DNA of 64,000 nt. Origin: Streptomyces sp. NA02950 (GTDB lineage Bacteria > Actinomycetota > Actinomycetes > Streptomycetales > Streptomycetaceae). Made by a program: the position numbers and the translations under genes. The notes beneath the pieces are model-generated. The model worked only from the letters and a program-made list of their open reading frames with translations. It searched no databases and was not told where the DNA came from. Location of the stretch: contig NZ_CP054916.1 in NCBI RefSeq assembly GCF_013364155.1, positions 8,896,001-8,960,000 on the forward strand. The letters are read 5' to 3'. Positions 8,283 to 17,707 of the stretch are shown one piece after another (the first letter of the stretch is position 1; every line of letters starts with the position of its first letter).

Positions 8283-9683
8283 ATGAGCGCACATTTCGAC
8301 GTCGTGGTCCTGGGGGCGGGGTCGGGCGGCTATGTCGCGGCGATCCGCGCCGCTCAGCTCGGTCTGACCACGGCCATCGTGGAGGAACGCTACTGGGGCG
8401 GCGTCTGTCTGAACGTGGGCTGCATTCCGTCCAAGGCACTGCTGCGCAACGCGGAGCTGGCCCATCTGTTCACCCATGAGGCGGCGACCTTCGGGTTCCG
8501 GGTGACCGGCGATGTGACCCTGGACTACCGCACGGCGTTCGAGCGCAGCCGGAAGGTGGCGGACGGCCGGGTCCGCGGCATCCACTACCTGATGAAGAAG
8601 AACAAGATCACCCAGTACAACGGACGGGGCAGTTTCACCAGCCCCCATCAGCTGCGGGTCGGGCTCGCCGACGGGCGCATCGAGAACCTGACCTTCGACC
8701 ACTGTGTGATCGCGGCGGGCACGACCACCAATCTGCTGCCCGGCACCTCGCTCAGCGACCGCGTGGTGACGTACGAGGAACAGATCCTCTCGCCCGACCT
8801 GCCCGGCAGTGTGCTGATCGCGGGCGCGGGCGCCATCGGCGTGGAGTTCGCGTACATCATGCACAGCTACGGCGTGCAGGTGACGCTGGTGGAGTTCCTG
8901 GACCGGATCGTGCCCCTGGAGGACGAGGAGGTCTCCGCCGAGCTGGCGCGCCGCTACCGCAAACTGGGCATCCACGTGCTGACCTCCACCCGGGTCGAGG
9001 CGATCAACGACGCGGGCCCCGCCGTCAAGGTCATGGTCACCACGGGTGGCCAGCGGCAGACCCTCCAGGCCGGACGGGTGCTCCAGGCGATCGGATTCCG
9101 GCCCCGGGTCGAGGGGTACGGCCTGGAGAACACCGGGGTCCGGCTCACCGAGCGCGGCGCCATCGACGTGGACGGCCGCTGCCGCACCAGCGTGCCGCAC
9201 ATCTTCGCGGTCGGGGACGTCACCGCCAAGCTGATGCTCGCGCACGCGGCCGAGGCCATGGGCATCGTCGCGGCCGAGACCATCGCCGACGCGGAGACGA
9301 TGGAGCTGGACTACGTCATGATCCCGCGCGCCACCTTCTGCCAGCCGCAGATCGCCAGCTTCGGCTGGACCGAGGCCCAGGCACGGGAGCGCGGCTTCGA
9401 CGTGCGGGTGGCCAAGTTCCCGTTCAGCGCCAATGGCAAGGCCCACGGGCTGGGCGACCCCGTCGGCTTTGTGAAGCTCATCAGCGACGGCCGCCATGGG
9501 GAGCTGCTCGGCGGCCATCTCATCGGCCCCGAGGTCACCGAGCTGCTCCCGGAGCTCACCCTCGCCCAGCAGTGGGATCTGACCGTGCACGAGGTGGCGC
9601 GCAACGTGCACGCCCATCCCACGCTCGGCGAGGCCGTCAAGGAGGCGGTCCACGGGCTGGCGGGGCACATGGTCAACATGTGA
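8283..9683 (+). CDS. lpdA: Dihydrolipoyl dehydrogenase (E3)
   Basis: A 466-residue flavoprotein disulfide reductase. It has the FAD motif [14 protein letters not shown] near the N-terminus, the redox-active disulfide CLNVGC at Cys42/Cys47, NAD-binding [12 protein letters not shown], and the C-terminal [13 protein letters not shown] segment that supplies the His-Glu dyad. It reoxidises dihydrolipoamide of the E2 subunits of 2-oxoacid dehydrogenases with NAD+ in the cytoplasm. The sequence resembles the mycobacterial LpdC lineage more than mycothione reductase. I placed the start at ATG 8283 because AAGGTG lies six bases upstream; an ATG at 8265 is possible. The gene stands alone, with no E1 or E2 gene nearby, so it may serve several complexes. 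Confidence 0.9.
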   Translation: MSAHFDVVVLGAGSGGYVAAIRAAQLGLTTAIVEERYWGGVCLNVGCIPSKALLRNAELAHLFTHEAATFGFRVTGDVTLDYRTAFERSRKVADGRVRGIHYLMKKNKITQYNGRGSFTSPHQLRVGLADGRIENLTFDHCVIAAGTTTNLLPGTSLSDRVVTYEEQILSPDLPGSVLIAGAGAIGVEFAYIMHSYGVQVTLVEFLDRIVPLEDEEVSAELARRYRKLGIHVLTSTRVEAINDAGPAVKVMVTTGGQRQTLQAGRVLQAIGFRPRVEGYGLENTGVRLTERGAIDVDGRCRTSVPHIFAVGDVTAKLMLAHAAEAMGIVAAETIADAETMELDYVMIPRATFCQPQIASFGWTEAQARERGFDVRVAKFPFSANGKAHGLGDPVGFVKLISDGRHGELLGGHLIGPEVTELLPELTLAQQWDLTVHEVARNVHAHPTLGEAVKEAVHGLAGHMVNM

Positions 9684-9730
9684 TCCGGCACCGGCTCCCG
9701 TCCGGTGTGTTGTATGCAGATATGCAGGAA

Positions 9731-9746
9731 AGTTTCATGTGAAACT
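9731..9746. other. parS-like palindrome
   Basis: AGTTTCATGTGAAACT is a 16-bp palindrome with a two-base centre. Its inner 14 bases, GTTTCATGTGAAAC, differ from the Streptomyces ParB site GTTTCACGTGAAAC (remembered consensus) at one central base. It sits in an AT-richer 98-bp gap between the convergent ends of lpdA and the AAA gene, just after a short direct repeat of TATGCAG (9720-9733). It could be a degenerate chromosomal centromere site, or simply a hairpin at the end of the flanking genes. Confidence 0.5.
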
Positions 9747-9781
9747 GTCCCATAGACCGGCCGGCATACCCTGCGCCGGGG

Positions 9782-11827
9782 TCACTCCGTGGCAGGCAGC
9801 TCGGCCATCCGGGCCAGCGCGCCGACCCAGAAGCGCTGCCGCTCCGCGCTCTGGCCCACCAGATGGGTGGCGCGCAGCTTGGGCGGCAGATGGCGCAGCA
9901 GCCGTGCGACCGCCTCGGTGTGCCGCTTCAGCTGGGACACCTCGGCGTTGGCGAACGCCTGGTGCACCAGATCGGTGTCATTGGTGCCCTCGGCCGAGGT
10001 CTCGGACGCGGCGGCCAGCCGGGCCTCCCAGCGGTCCACGTCCTTGGCGATCTCCCGCAGCCCGATGACCCGTCGCTCGGTGCTCTCGGCGAGCCGCGCC
10101 TCCAGCCGGGACAGCGGCACCGGTGCGTACTCGCCCTCGCCGAGGTAGATCAGCCCCGTCTCCAGTGGCTGTTCGGCCAGATGCAGCTTGATCAGCCGCT
10201 CCAGGGTGCGCTTGGTGATCCAGTCCCGGCCCTCGTCGTCGATGTCGTTCTTCCACCAGTCGAGCACCGTCTCGGCCACTTCGCCGTAGGTGGAGATCAG
10301 CCACTCGTTGGCGGGGATGTCCTCCGGCCGCACCTCGTAGCTGACCGTGAAACGGCTGGCCTGCGCCACGTTGTTGCTGCTCACCAGCAGCTTGCGGCCC
10401 AGGTGGTACGGCGGGTTCTGGAGCGCGACCTGGGCGCGCAGCCCCGGGATCGGCCGCCCGGCCAGGGACCACTCCTGGGTGATCTCCATCAGCTTGGCGA
10501 ACGTGGCCTTGTCCTTGGGCCGGTTGTACTCGTCCCAGACGATCACCTTGGGGTCGGGGCCGGTCAGTGAGCGGCTGAGCAGGGTCTCCAGGGTGCCGTC
10601 GGGGGTGGGGACCGGTACGCACAGGTCCTCGACGTTGGTGACCGGCAGCGAGAAGTACACCGGGTCGGTGCCGCTCTCCTCGCGGACCACCGTCTTGGTG
10701 ATCTCCGTCTTGCCGCAGCCGGGCGGCCCCTGGAGCAGTACCGCCCAGTTCTCCCGGACCGCGGTGCGCAGGATCCGGCGCACCGGGTCGGGGACCGAAG
10801 CGGGGTTGGGGCGGCCCAGGGCGGCGGCGATGGCGTCCAGCAGCTCGGTGGTGCGGTCCGGCCCCGGGGTGCCGTCGCCCTTGCGGTCCCGCAGCCGCAG
10901 CCGCGCGCCGCCCACCAGGGGCAGCCCCCAGGCGAGCGGGAACTCGGCGCGGGCGCAGTCCAGGATGTGCTGGAGGGTGCGGGGCGACAGCAGCGACCGC
11001 AGATACGGGGTCAGCCCGGCCCAGACGCGGAACACCTCGGTCAGGTCCCAGTCCTCGTAGCGCTCGGCCAGCTTCTCCCGCCAGGCGGTGTCATTGGCCG
11101 TGATCCGCAGGGTGACCATCCGGTCCAGGACGGCCAGATCGCTGCGGCGGGCGCTGGTCTCGGCCAGGGACTCGTTGTCCGCGAGGAAGACACCGACGCA
11201 CCCCAGCTTCCGCAGATCGTGTTCGCCCAGCGTCCAGTTGCAGGCGATCTGCATCAACTGCGACTGGATGGTCTCCCCGGCCTGCAAGGAGTCGTCGATC
11301 AGCAGCACAAAGGGCCTCCCCGGAGCGAGCTGACGCGTCATCAGCTGAGTGAGGACCAGCTCCCCGGTGCGGTCGTCCCGGACCGGCGCGTTCACCAGCA
11401 GATCGTCCGGGGTCAGATTGGCCGCCGGGACGAGGATCACCTCGGTGCCCGGATGCGCCCGCGGTATGTAGGACAGGAACGTCGATGTCTTCCCGATGCC
11501 GTGCTCACCGAAGACCTGTCCGGTCTGCCCCATGGCGATCATGGCGCTGATGAACCGCTCGAGCCGTGGCCCGCCCCTGGCCGGACCGGTCCGCCGGGGT
11601 GGTTCGGGGTAGGTGGCGGTGGCCCGCCAGCCGTCCCCGGTGCCGTCGTGGCGTGCCGCCGTGCCGCGGCCAACCGCTGTGGTCCTCCTCGCGCTTGCGG
11701 TCGTCGCGCCGCTGGTCCCCGTCCTCGTGCGGGTGGTCCGCTGCGCCGCCGGCTGCCGCTGTTCCGCCGCCGCGTTCCCCGCGGGTGCCGTTGTGTCCAC
11801 ACTGCTCACGGTGGCCTGTTCCCTCAT
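9782..11827 (-). CDS. Double AAA+ ATPase, MoxR-like
   Basis: A 681-residue protein with two AAA+ modules. The first has Walker A GEHGIGKTS (107-115) and Walker B LLIDDS (175-180). The second has GPPGCGKTE (367-375) and VIVWDEY (428-434). The first 85 residues are low-complexity (Thr, Arg, Ala) and probably disordered. MoxR-type ATPases act as chaperones that load or remodel partner proteins, usually with a VWA-domain protein encoded alongside; that partner is the next gene upstream, 75 bp away. ATG 11827 is used, though GTG codons shortly inside are possible starts. Both nucleotide sites look intact. The substrate of this system is not known to me. Confidence 0.8.
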   Translation of the reverse strand: MREQATVSSVDTTAPAGNAAAEQRQPAAQRTTRTRTGTSGATTASARRTTAVGRGTAARHDGTGDGWRATATYPEPPRRTGPARGGPRLERFISAMIAMGQTGQVFGEHGIGKTSTFLSYIPRAHPGTEVILVPAANLTPDDLLVNAPVRDDRTGELVLTQLMTRQLAPGRPFVLLIDDSLQAGETIQSQLMQIACNWTLGEHDLRKLGCVGVFLADNESLAETSARRSDLAVLDRMVTLRITANDTAWREKLAERYEDWDLTEVFRVWAGLTPYLRSLLSPRTLQHILDCARAEFPLAWGLPLVGGARLRLRDRKGDGTPGPDRTTELLDAIAAALGRPNPASVPDPVRRILRTAVRENWAVLLQGPPGCGKTEITKTVVREESGTDPVYFSLPVTNVEDLCVPVPTPDGTLETLLSRSLTGPDPKVIVWDEYNRPKDKATFAKLMEITQEWSLAGRPIPGLRAQVALQNPPYHLGRKLLVSSNNVAQASRFTVSYEVRPEDIPANEWLISTYGEVAETVLDWWKNDIDDEGRDWITKRTLERLIKLHLAEQPLETGLIYLGEGEYAPVPLSRLEARLAESTERRVIGLREIAKDVDRWEARLAAASETSAEGTNDTDLVHQAFANAEVSQLKRHTEAVARLLRHLPPKLRATHLVGQSAERQRFWVGALARMAELPATE

Positions 11828-11902
11828 CCCGTTCCGGTTGTTCTGTCTGCGTCCCCGTGCGCCCGGGCGCGGAGGGACTTCTCGGTCCGACGGACTTCTC
11901 GT

Positions 11903-13357
11903 TCAGCTGTCGCCGGTGATCACGCGGTGGCAGGCCATCGGCGGGTCATGTCGCTCCGGCCAGTCGTCGCCACCATCAGTGATCAGCCAGATCCATCGAT
12001 CGGGCCGCTCCGGGGTGACGGCGGGCGCATAGCCGTCGGTGACCATGATCACCGCGTCGGCGCGCTCCTCGAACCGCCGTCCGTTCACCGCGAGCCGCCC
12101 CTCGACGTAGTCCACGACCGACTGGAAGCTGGTGCCGCCCCCGCCGTGCACCCGCTCCCCGGGAGCGAAGGGCATCACCGTCCCGTCGAAGCTCAGCCAA
12201 TGGCTCTCCACCCCTTCGGTCCGGCCCACCAGCGAGGTGATCCAGTCGACCACCGGCTGGGGCATCGACCCCGAGGTGTCCAGCGCCACGACCACCACCT
12301 TGGTGCGCTCGGCACCGCGCCGGGACAGCATCGGATCATGCCCGAGCGCCAGCAGCACCGCCCCCTGCTTCTTCGGGTAGACCAGTCGATCGCCCTCCCG
12401 CAGCTTGGACGCCAGCACATCGGAGAGCCAGCGCCGCCACCACTCCACCTTGCGGGTCCGCTGGGTCTCGCCGCGCAGTGCGCCGAGCCCCATGCGGCCC
12501 CACATCATTTCCAGCCGCTTGCCGCCTCCCGCACTGCGGTCCGCCAGGGCCAGCAGCTCATCGCGAGCAAGCGGCTCACCGCGCAGCGCCCGGCGCATCG
12601 CCTCGGCCAGCGTCCGGTCCACCACCGAGGACACCGTCTCCGCGTCCAAGGGCAGCCTGTCCCGCCCGTCCCCGTCCGCGCCCATGTGGACGCACAGCAC
12701 CGGTGGCACCGGAGGGTTGCGCATCCGCTTCAGCTCCCCGTAGATCGTCAGATCCGTCACGGTGAAGTCCTCGTAGGACAGCGGCTGAAGACCCTGCTCC
12801 CGCAGATCGGCCACATAATCCCGGTGCACCTCGCGCGGATCGACCCCCACCGGCTCACGCCGGGCGCCCCCCTCGCCGTCCGGCACCGCGCGGGTCGGCA
12901 GCTCGGTGCGCCCCAGCCGGACCAGCGCCACATGGTTGATCGCCACTTCGGCCGCCAGATCGAAGACGGGGTCGGCGCGCAGCTCCTCCTCCACGTACAG
13001 ATGGCGGTGGATCAGATGACGCGCCTCGTGGAACAGCACGAACCGCACCCCGCTCGCCCCGATGGCCACGAAGAACGCGGGGTTGTACAGCAGCAGACAG
13101 CTGCCGTCGCCGGTGGCCACCACCGCCGCGGTGTCCACCGCTGCCGTCGGGATCTGATAGTGGCACTTGGCGTACAGCCACGAGGACACCACGCTGTCCC
13201 TGACCCCGAAGTCGAGCAGCGCCGCCTCCTTGAGTCTGCGCCCCTCCTCGGTCACCTCCGGGTCGTCCACCTGACAGGCCAGCAGGGCCCGCCGGTCGGC
13301 CAGATCCACGACCGGGCGTACCGGGGTGTGCCGGCTTCGCCCCGCCACCCACGTCAT
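11903..13357 (-). CDS. Metallopeptidase-fold and VWA-like protein (DUF2201 type)
   Basis: A 484-residue protein with two parts. The N-terminal half contains HEARH at 110-114, an HExxH zinc signature (followed by another His-rich turn, LIHRH), as in the DUF2201 N-terminal metallopeptidase-like domain. The C-terminal half is VWA-like, with an intact MIDAS start, DTSGS, at 360-364, and HGGGGTSFQ further on. No signal peptide. Its ATG at 13357 overlaps the upstream stop (ATGA), so it is translationally coupled to the frameshifted repeat gene and lies just before the double-AAA ATPase. Such VWA proteins are usually the MoxR partner that recognises clients. Whether the HExxH site is proteolytically active is unknown. 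Confidence 0.82.
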   Translation of the reverse strand: MTWVAGRSRHTPVRPVVDLADRRALLACQVDDPEVTEEGRRLKEAALLDFGVRDSVVSSWLYAKCHYQIPTAAVDTAAVVATGDGSCLLLYNPAFFVAIGASGVRFVLFHEARHLIHRHLYVEEELRADPVFDLAAEVAINHVALVRLGRTELPTRAVPDGEGGARREPVGVDPREVHRDYVADLREQGLQPLSYEDFTVTDLTIYGELKRMRNPPVPPVLCVHMGADGDGRDRLPLDAETVSSVVDRTLAEAMRRALRGEPLARDELLALADRSAGGGKRLEMMWGRMGLGALRGETQRTRKVEWWRRWLSDVLASKLREGDRLVYPKKQGAVLLALGHDPMLSRRGAERTKVVVVALDTSGSMPQPVVDWITSLVGRTEGVESHWLSFDGTVMPFAPGERVHGGGGTSFQSVVDYVEGRLAVNGRRFEERADAVIMVTDGYAPAVTPERPDRWIWLITDGGDDWPERHDPPMACHRVITGDS

Positions 13358-15946
13358 GCCTCGCCCTCCCGCCCCGCTCCGGCCCCGACGGGGGCCAGGG
13401 CCGCCAGTGCCGCGGTCCGCAACAGCTCCGGTACGGTGCCGGTGAACTCCGGGAGCAGGCGCAGCGCCATTGTCCACGCCTCCGCACCGCCGTCCAGATG
13501 CTGACGGATCAGAGCCTCCAGATACTCCCCGCCACCGTCCCCCTCGCCCCGCTCCTCCGCGTGGTCCACGAGGGTCAGCACACACCGGGCGGGCTTGGCG
13601 GTGCGCATCGTCTCGGCGTGGGTCAGCAGGTTCCGCCGGACCGCCAACTCCACCCAGGACACCCCGCGGTAGGGCAGCGAGAGCGTAGCCTTGGCCAGCA
13701 CCCGCGAGGGGTCCTCGCCCTCCGTCAGCTTCCGGTAGGCGGTCTGCTCCGAACGGGACATCTGCGCGACCGCCAGCCGCAACAGCTCCGGACAGCCGTC
13801 GAGTCCGGCCAGCTGCGACAGGTAGTAGGAGGGCAGCGGCGCCCGCAGATGCTCCGCGAGCAGGGTGTCCCAGTCCCAGACGAAGCCCTCGGCCAGCAGC
13901 CAGTCCAGGGTGCGGTCGATGGTCGGATGGCGCAGTCGCCCGGCCAGCTGTTTGGCCGACCCGGCCTTCCGCGCCAGCTCCCGCAACCGCTCCAGCGCAC
14001 CGTCCGGGTCGGGGTCCGCCAGCAGCACCCGCGACCGTGGTGCGCACGGTGGGCTGGAACCAGTCCGGAATCCGGTCCCCGACCTCCTCCGGCCCCTGAC
14101 GCTCCCACAGCCCGAGCGCGAACCGCCACTGGAGATGCTGCGAGGAGAGCGAGACCCGGTCCAGAGCACGCCCCAGCATCCACGGGTCGCCACTGGCGAT
14201 CCAGGGAGCGAACCACACCTTCTGGTCCCTGCGGGTGCTTCGGTCCAGGTCCGCGCGGAGCGCCTCGTCGACCGGCAGCCGATCGGTGCGTCCCGGTGTG
14301 AACGGCCTGCCGGTGACCAGCGCCAACCGCTGCTCCCAGCTCGCCGCGCGCTGATAGACCAGGCCCGCGTTGACCGCCGGATCGTCCAGGGCCGCCAGCG
14401 CCGTCACCGCCTCCGCCGACAGATCGCGGCGGCGGGAGAGCAGCACCCGCTCCTGGTGTTCCGGGGCGGTGAGCGCCCGTTCCAGCCACCCGGTCCGCCA
14501 CCGGCCGAGCACCAGCAGGTCGTACGCGGTGCGGGCGTCCAGATGCGGCAGCAGCCGCCACTGGGCCGCGGTGTCGGCGGCGTCGAGCAGCACCAGGAAC
14601 GCCGCCCGGGCGCCCTTGGGGACCACCGCCTCGGTGAACGCCGGGCGCTCGGCCGCCTCCGGCCACGGCCCGGCGGCGCCCTCCCCGCGCGCCGCCCTGG
14701 CGACGGCGTCGTCCAGCAACTCGGCCACCGTGCCGCGGAACCGGGACAGCCGAGCCCGCACCACGCGCCAGGCGGCCACCTCGTCCCCCAGCTTCTCCGC
14801 CACCAGCGCGGCCAGCATTCCGGTGAACTCGGCGGCCCGCTCGCGCCCTTCGCGGGTGGTCGTCATCGGCTGCACCGAGGTCAGCGCCGCCATCGCCGGG
14901 CGCAACGCCAGCAGCTCATCGGCGGACACGGTCCCGCCGAGCCCCTCCCGCACCAGGGAGGGGAGCAGCTTGCGGGCGTCCTTGGCGGGCAGCGCCTCGA
15001 GGGCGGCGAGCGGCACCGGCCTCCCGAGGTCCGTCAGCAGCTTCCCGGCGTCGGGATGTCCCTCGCACAGCACCGGCAGCGCCTCGGCGGGACACTCGGC
15101 CCTGGACACCAGCGCGGCCACCACCGCCGGTGCCAGGGGCCGTGAGCGATGTCCGCGCACCAGACCCGCCCAGTCCAGCTCGGCGCGCAGCCCCAGGGCC
15201 TGGGGCACGCCCTCCGGCGCGCCGTACACCTCGTCCAGCAGCCCCGCGGGCCCCTCGGCCGCCGCCACCGCGGCCCGCAGGGCCTCCACTCCCTCCGGAC
15301 CGGCCGCGGCCGCCCGGCCCAGCGCGAGGTCCTCCGCGTCGCCGTGGCCGCCGCGGGGTGCGCCCCCGGTGTCCAGCAGCGCGGCGAGCCGGTCCGAGCC
15401 ATCGTGGAGGACGAGGGAGAGCATGCCCCGCAGCCGCTCGCCACGGGTCAGCTCCCCGCCGGGCCACAAGGTGTCCAGGGCGTGCGCCACCACCTCGGGG
15501 AACGGAGAGACCACCGCGGCCCGCAGGGCCAGCCGCCGGTGCCCGGCCGAGGAGGCCCGCACCGTCAGCAGCCCGGCCGCCGGACCCGGCCTGTCGAACC
15601 AGAGGCGGTCGGCGGGATCCGCCGCCGCCAGAACGGTGCGCAGCTCGGCGAGTGTCCACGAGCCGTCGTGGAACGCCTTGGCCGCCACCAGCGGATGCCC
15701 GGACGCCGCGAGCCGCACGCGCAGCGCCGGACCGGCCGCCGTCGCCTTCTGGTTCCCGGCCAGCAACTCCAGCCACGTGCCGCCTTCGGCCAGCACCGCG
15801 TCCACCAGAGCCGACGGGATCCGCTCGGCCGACCGGACCACGGGCTTCAGCAGATCGGGCGTCCGCTCGAGCAACTCCCGCAGATCCTCCGGGCGGCCGC
15901 GGTCGAGCAGCGGCCCGAACGCGGGGCGGGGCGGCAATCCGGTCAT
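13354..15946 (-). pseudogene. Large helical-repeat protein with an apparent frameshift
   Basis: From ATG 15946 (AGGACC upstream) the frame encodes a Leu/Ala-rich, repeat-like protein with no catalytic motif. It reads well to about nt 14045 (IPDWFQPTVRTT). The convincing sequence then continues in another frame (VLLADPDPDGALERLRELA) to a TGA at 13354 that overlaps the VWA start. The intact product would be about 863 residues. Around 14030-14040 the sequence has one base too many or two too few in a GCGGG context. Without correction, the first frame runs on through out-of-frame residues into the VWA gene, giving a misleading 1353-residue fusion. An in-frame gene is expected in relatives. Sequencing error, true decay or programmed shifting are all possible; error is the most likely. 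Confidence 0.65.
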
Positions 15947-16120
15947 CTGGCCTGGTCCTCTCATCGGCGCTCACAGGGCGCGGGGAACCAGGACAGGGCG
16001 ACCGGCCGGGGAGCATGACGCTCCCTCGGCAGGTGACCTGTCTTCCCCCGCAACACCCCACACGTTATCGGCGGGATACGACACCGTGAGGGCCCGTCCC
16101 GGACGCCGGTGGGCGAGGAC

Positions 16121-17242
16121 TCAACGGGCGCTGGCCAGGGTCGGGTAGTCGGTGTAGCCCGTCTCTCCGCCCGTGTACATCGCGTACCGGTCCCGCACCG
16201 GATTGAGGGGCGCGCCGATGCGCAGTCGTTCGACCAGGTCGGGATTGGCCATGAACGCGCGGCCGAGCGCGATGAGGTCGGCTCCGGAGGCCAACAGCCG
16301 TTCGCCCGCGCGGCGGCCGCCGTCGGCGGGCAGCGGACCCCGCCCCAGCGCCGGATTGGCCATCAGTGTGCCCGGCCAGTCACGCCGGATGTCCCGGTAG
16401 AGCGGCTGGTCCGGGTCGGCGAACACGATGTGCAGATAGGCCAGGCCGGTGCCGGCCAGCACCCTGACCAGCGCCGGGTAGATCTCGTCGGTGTCGCCTT
16501 CCGCGATGCTGTTGACCGTGTTTCCGGGGGAGATGCGCAGTCCGGTCCGTTCGGGACCGATCGCGTCGGCGACGGCCCGGACCACCTCGACCGTGAAGCG
16601 GATCCGGCCGGAAACCGCACCGCCGTAGCCGTCGGTGCGCCGGTTGGTGTTCTTCGCCAGGAACTGGTGCAGGAGGTGGCCGTTGGCCGAGTGCACCTCG
16701 ACGCCCTCGAACCCGGCATCGATGGCGTTGCGGGCCGCCGCGGCGAAGTCGGCCACGGTGGACCGGATGTCGTCGGCAGTCATCTCCCGGGGCGGAAAGG
16801 CGGGTTGACGTCCCTGAGGGGTGTGGATCGTCTCCGGGAGCGGGACGGGTGACGGCGCGACGGGCGTCAGACCGTGGGTGTCGGGGTGGCCGACCCGTCC
16901 TCCGTGCTGCAACTGCAGGAACATCCGGCCACCGGCGGCACGGACCGCGTCGGTCACCCGTCGCCAACCCGCCACCTGCGCACCGGTGTGGATCCCGGGG
17001 ATGTGGGGATACGTCTGCCCCACGGCGTTCGGCGTGGCCGCCTCGGCGATGATCAGCCCCGCGGAGGCGCGCTGTGCGTAGTACGTCGTCATCATGGGAC
17101 CCGGCACCCCGTCGGCCCCGGCCCGGTTGCGGGTCAGCGGTGCCATCACCAGACGGTTGGGCAGTTCCAGGGGGCCGAGGCGGGAGGGGGCGAAGAGCGG
17201 GGACTCCACCGATGCGGGGGACTGTACTGATGTGTTCGTCAT
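16121..17242 (-). CDS. Old Yellow Enzyme family alkene reductase
   Basis: A 373-residue FMN-dependent TIM-barrel enzyme. It has LFAPSRLGPLELPNRLVMAPLTRNRA at the N-terminus, FLQLQHGGRVGHP, GFEGVEVHSANGHLLHQF and NRRTDGYGG, all classical OYE/NemA/xenobiotic reductase motifs. It reduces activated C=C bonds of enones, nitro-olefins or nitrate esters with NAD(P)H in the cytoplasm. I prefer ATG 17242 to the upstream ATG at 17317, because the latter would start inside the MerR gene and run through its operator. No ribosome site precedes 17242, but a -10-like TACCGT ends six bases before it, so the mRNA may be leaderless. It diverges from a MerR regulator that probably controls it. Confidence 0.9.
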   Translation of the reverse strand: MTNTSVQSPASVESPLFAPSRLGPLELPNRLVMAPLTRNRAGADGVPGPMMTTYYAQRASAGLIIAEAATPNAVGQTYPHIPGIHTGAQVAGWRRVTDAVRAAGGRMFLQLQHGGRVGHPDTHGLTPVAPSPVPLPETIHTPQGRQPAFPPREMTADDIRSTVADFAAAARNAIDAGFEGVEVHSANGHLLHQFLAKNTNRRTDGYGGAVSGRIRFTVEVVRAVADAIGPERTGLRISPGNTVNSIAEGDTDEIYPALVRVLAGTGLAYLHIVFADPDQPLYRDIRRDWPGTLMANPALGRGPLPADGGRRAGERLLASGADLIALGRAFMANPDLVERLRIGAPLNPVRDRYAMYTGGETGYTDYPTLASAR

Positions 17243-17248
17243 GCCGGT

Positions 17249-17280
17249 ACGGTAGAAGTTGACATCAGTGTCAGATTCAA
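17249..17280 (-). promoter_or_regulatory. MerR-type promoter/operator for the OYE gene
   Basis: On the minus strand TTGAAT (17280-17275) and TACCGT (17254-17249) are separated by 20 bp, the long spacer typical of MerR-activated promoters. The spacer region holds an inverted repeat at 17255-17278: GAA, two bases, TGACA, four bases, TGTCA, two bases, TTC. Transcription from this promoter would begin at or next to the ATG at 17242. The element lies 32 bp upstream of the merR start, so it could also autoregulate that gene. Confidence 0.65.
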
Positions 17281-17309
17281 GTCCTCGAGTCGGCATGCGA
17301 GGTGGGGCA

Positions 17310-17669
17310 ATGCGCATCGGTGAACTGGCCCGGCGGAGCGGGGTGAGCGAGCGTTCGCTGCGCTACTACGAACAGCAGGGACTGCTGCGCGCGGAGCGCA
17401 CTCCCGGCGGCCACCGCGACTACGGCGACTGGGCCGTCGACCGGGTCATCCGCATTCAGGAACTGCTGGCCGCGGGACTGAACAGCGCGAAGATCGCCCA
17501 GTTGCTGCCCTGTATGCGGGACGGGGACGGCGGGCCGTCCGAGATCGCCACCCGGCAGCTGGTCACCGAACTCATCGGGGAACGGGACCGCATCGACCGC
17601 ATGATCGGCGATCTGATCCGCTCACGCGATGTCCTGGACGAGGTGATCGCCACGGCGTCGGACGGATGA
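17310..17669 (+). CDS. MerR-family transcriptional regulator
   Basis: A 119-residue regulator beginning MRIGELARRSGVSERSLRYYE, the winged-helix DNA-binding domain of the MerR family, with ERTPGGHRDYG and the arginine-rich turn following. The second half is a coiled-coil dimerisation helix (IATRQLVTELIGERDRIDRMI). There is no cysteine-rich metal loop; the single Cys near residue 69 (LLPCMRDG) suggests a small-molecule or redox effector rather than a metal. ATG 17310 has GAGGTGGGG upstream and fits the family start exactly; the in-frame ATG at 17259 would lie within the operator. It diverges from the Old Yellow Enzyme gene, its likely target. Confidence 0.9.
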   Translation: MRIGELARRSGVSERSLRYYEQQGLLRAERTPGGHRDYGDWAVDRVIRIQELLAAGLNSAKIAQLLPCMRDGDGGPSEIATRQLVTELIGERDRIDRMIGDLIRSRDVLDEVIATASDG

Positions 17670-17707
17670 GCGGCCGCCCCGCCGGTGTTCCGTGCCCCCG
17701 TCCCGGC

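Noticed and set aside
11903..15964. A single 1353-residue repeat/VWA fusion protein
   Set aside because: The stretch between about 14040 and 13357 is non-protein-like in that frame, while a neighbouring frame there reads well and ends on an ATGA overlap with the VWA start.
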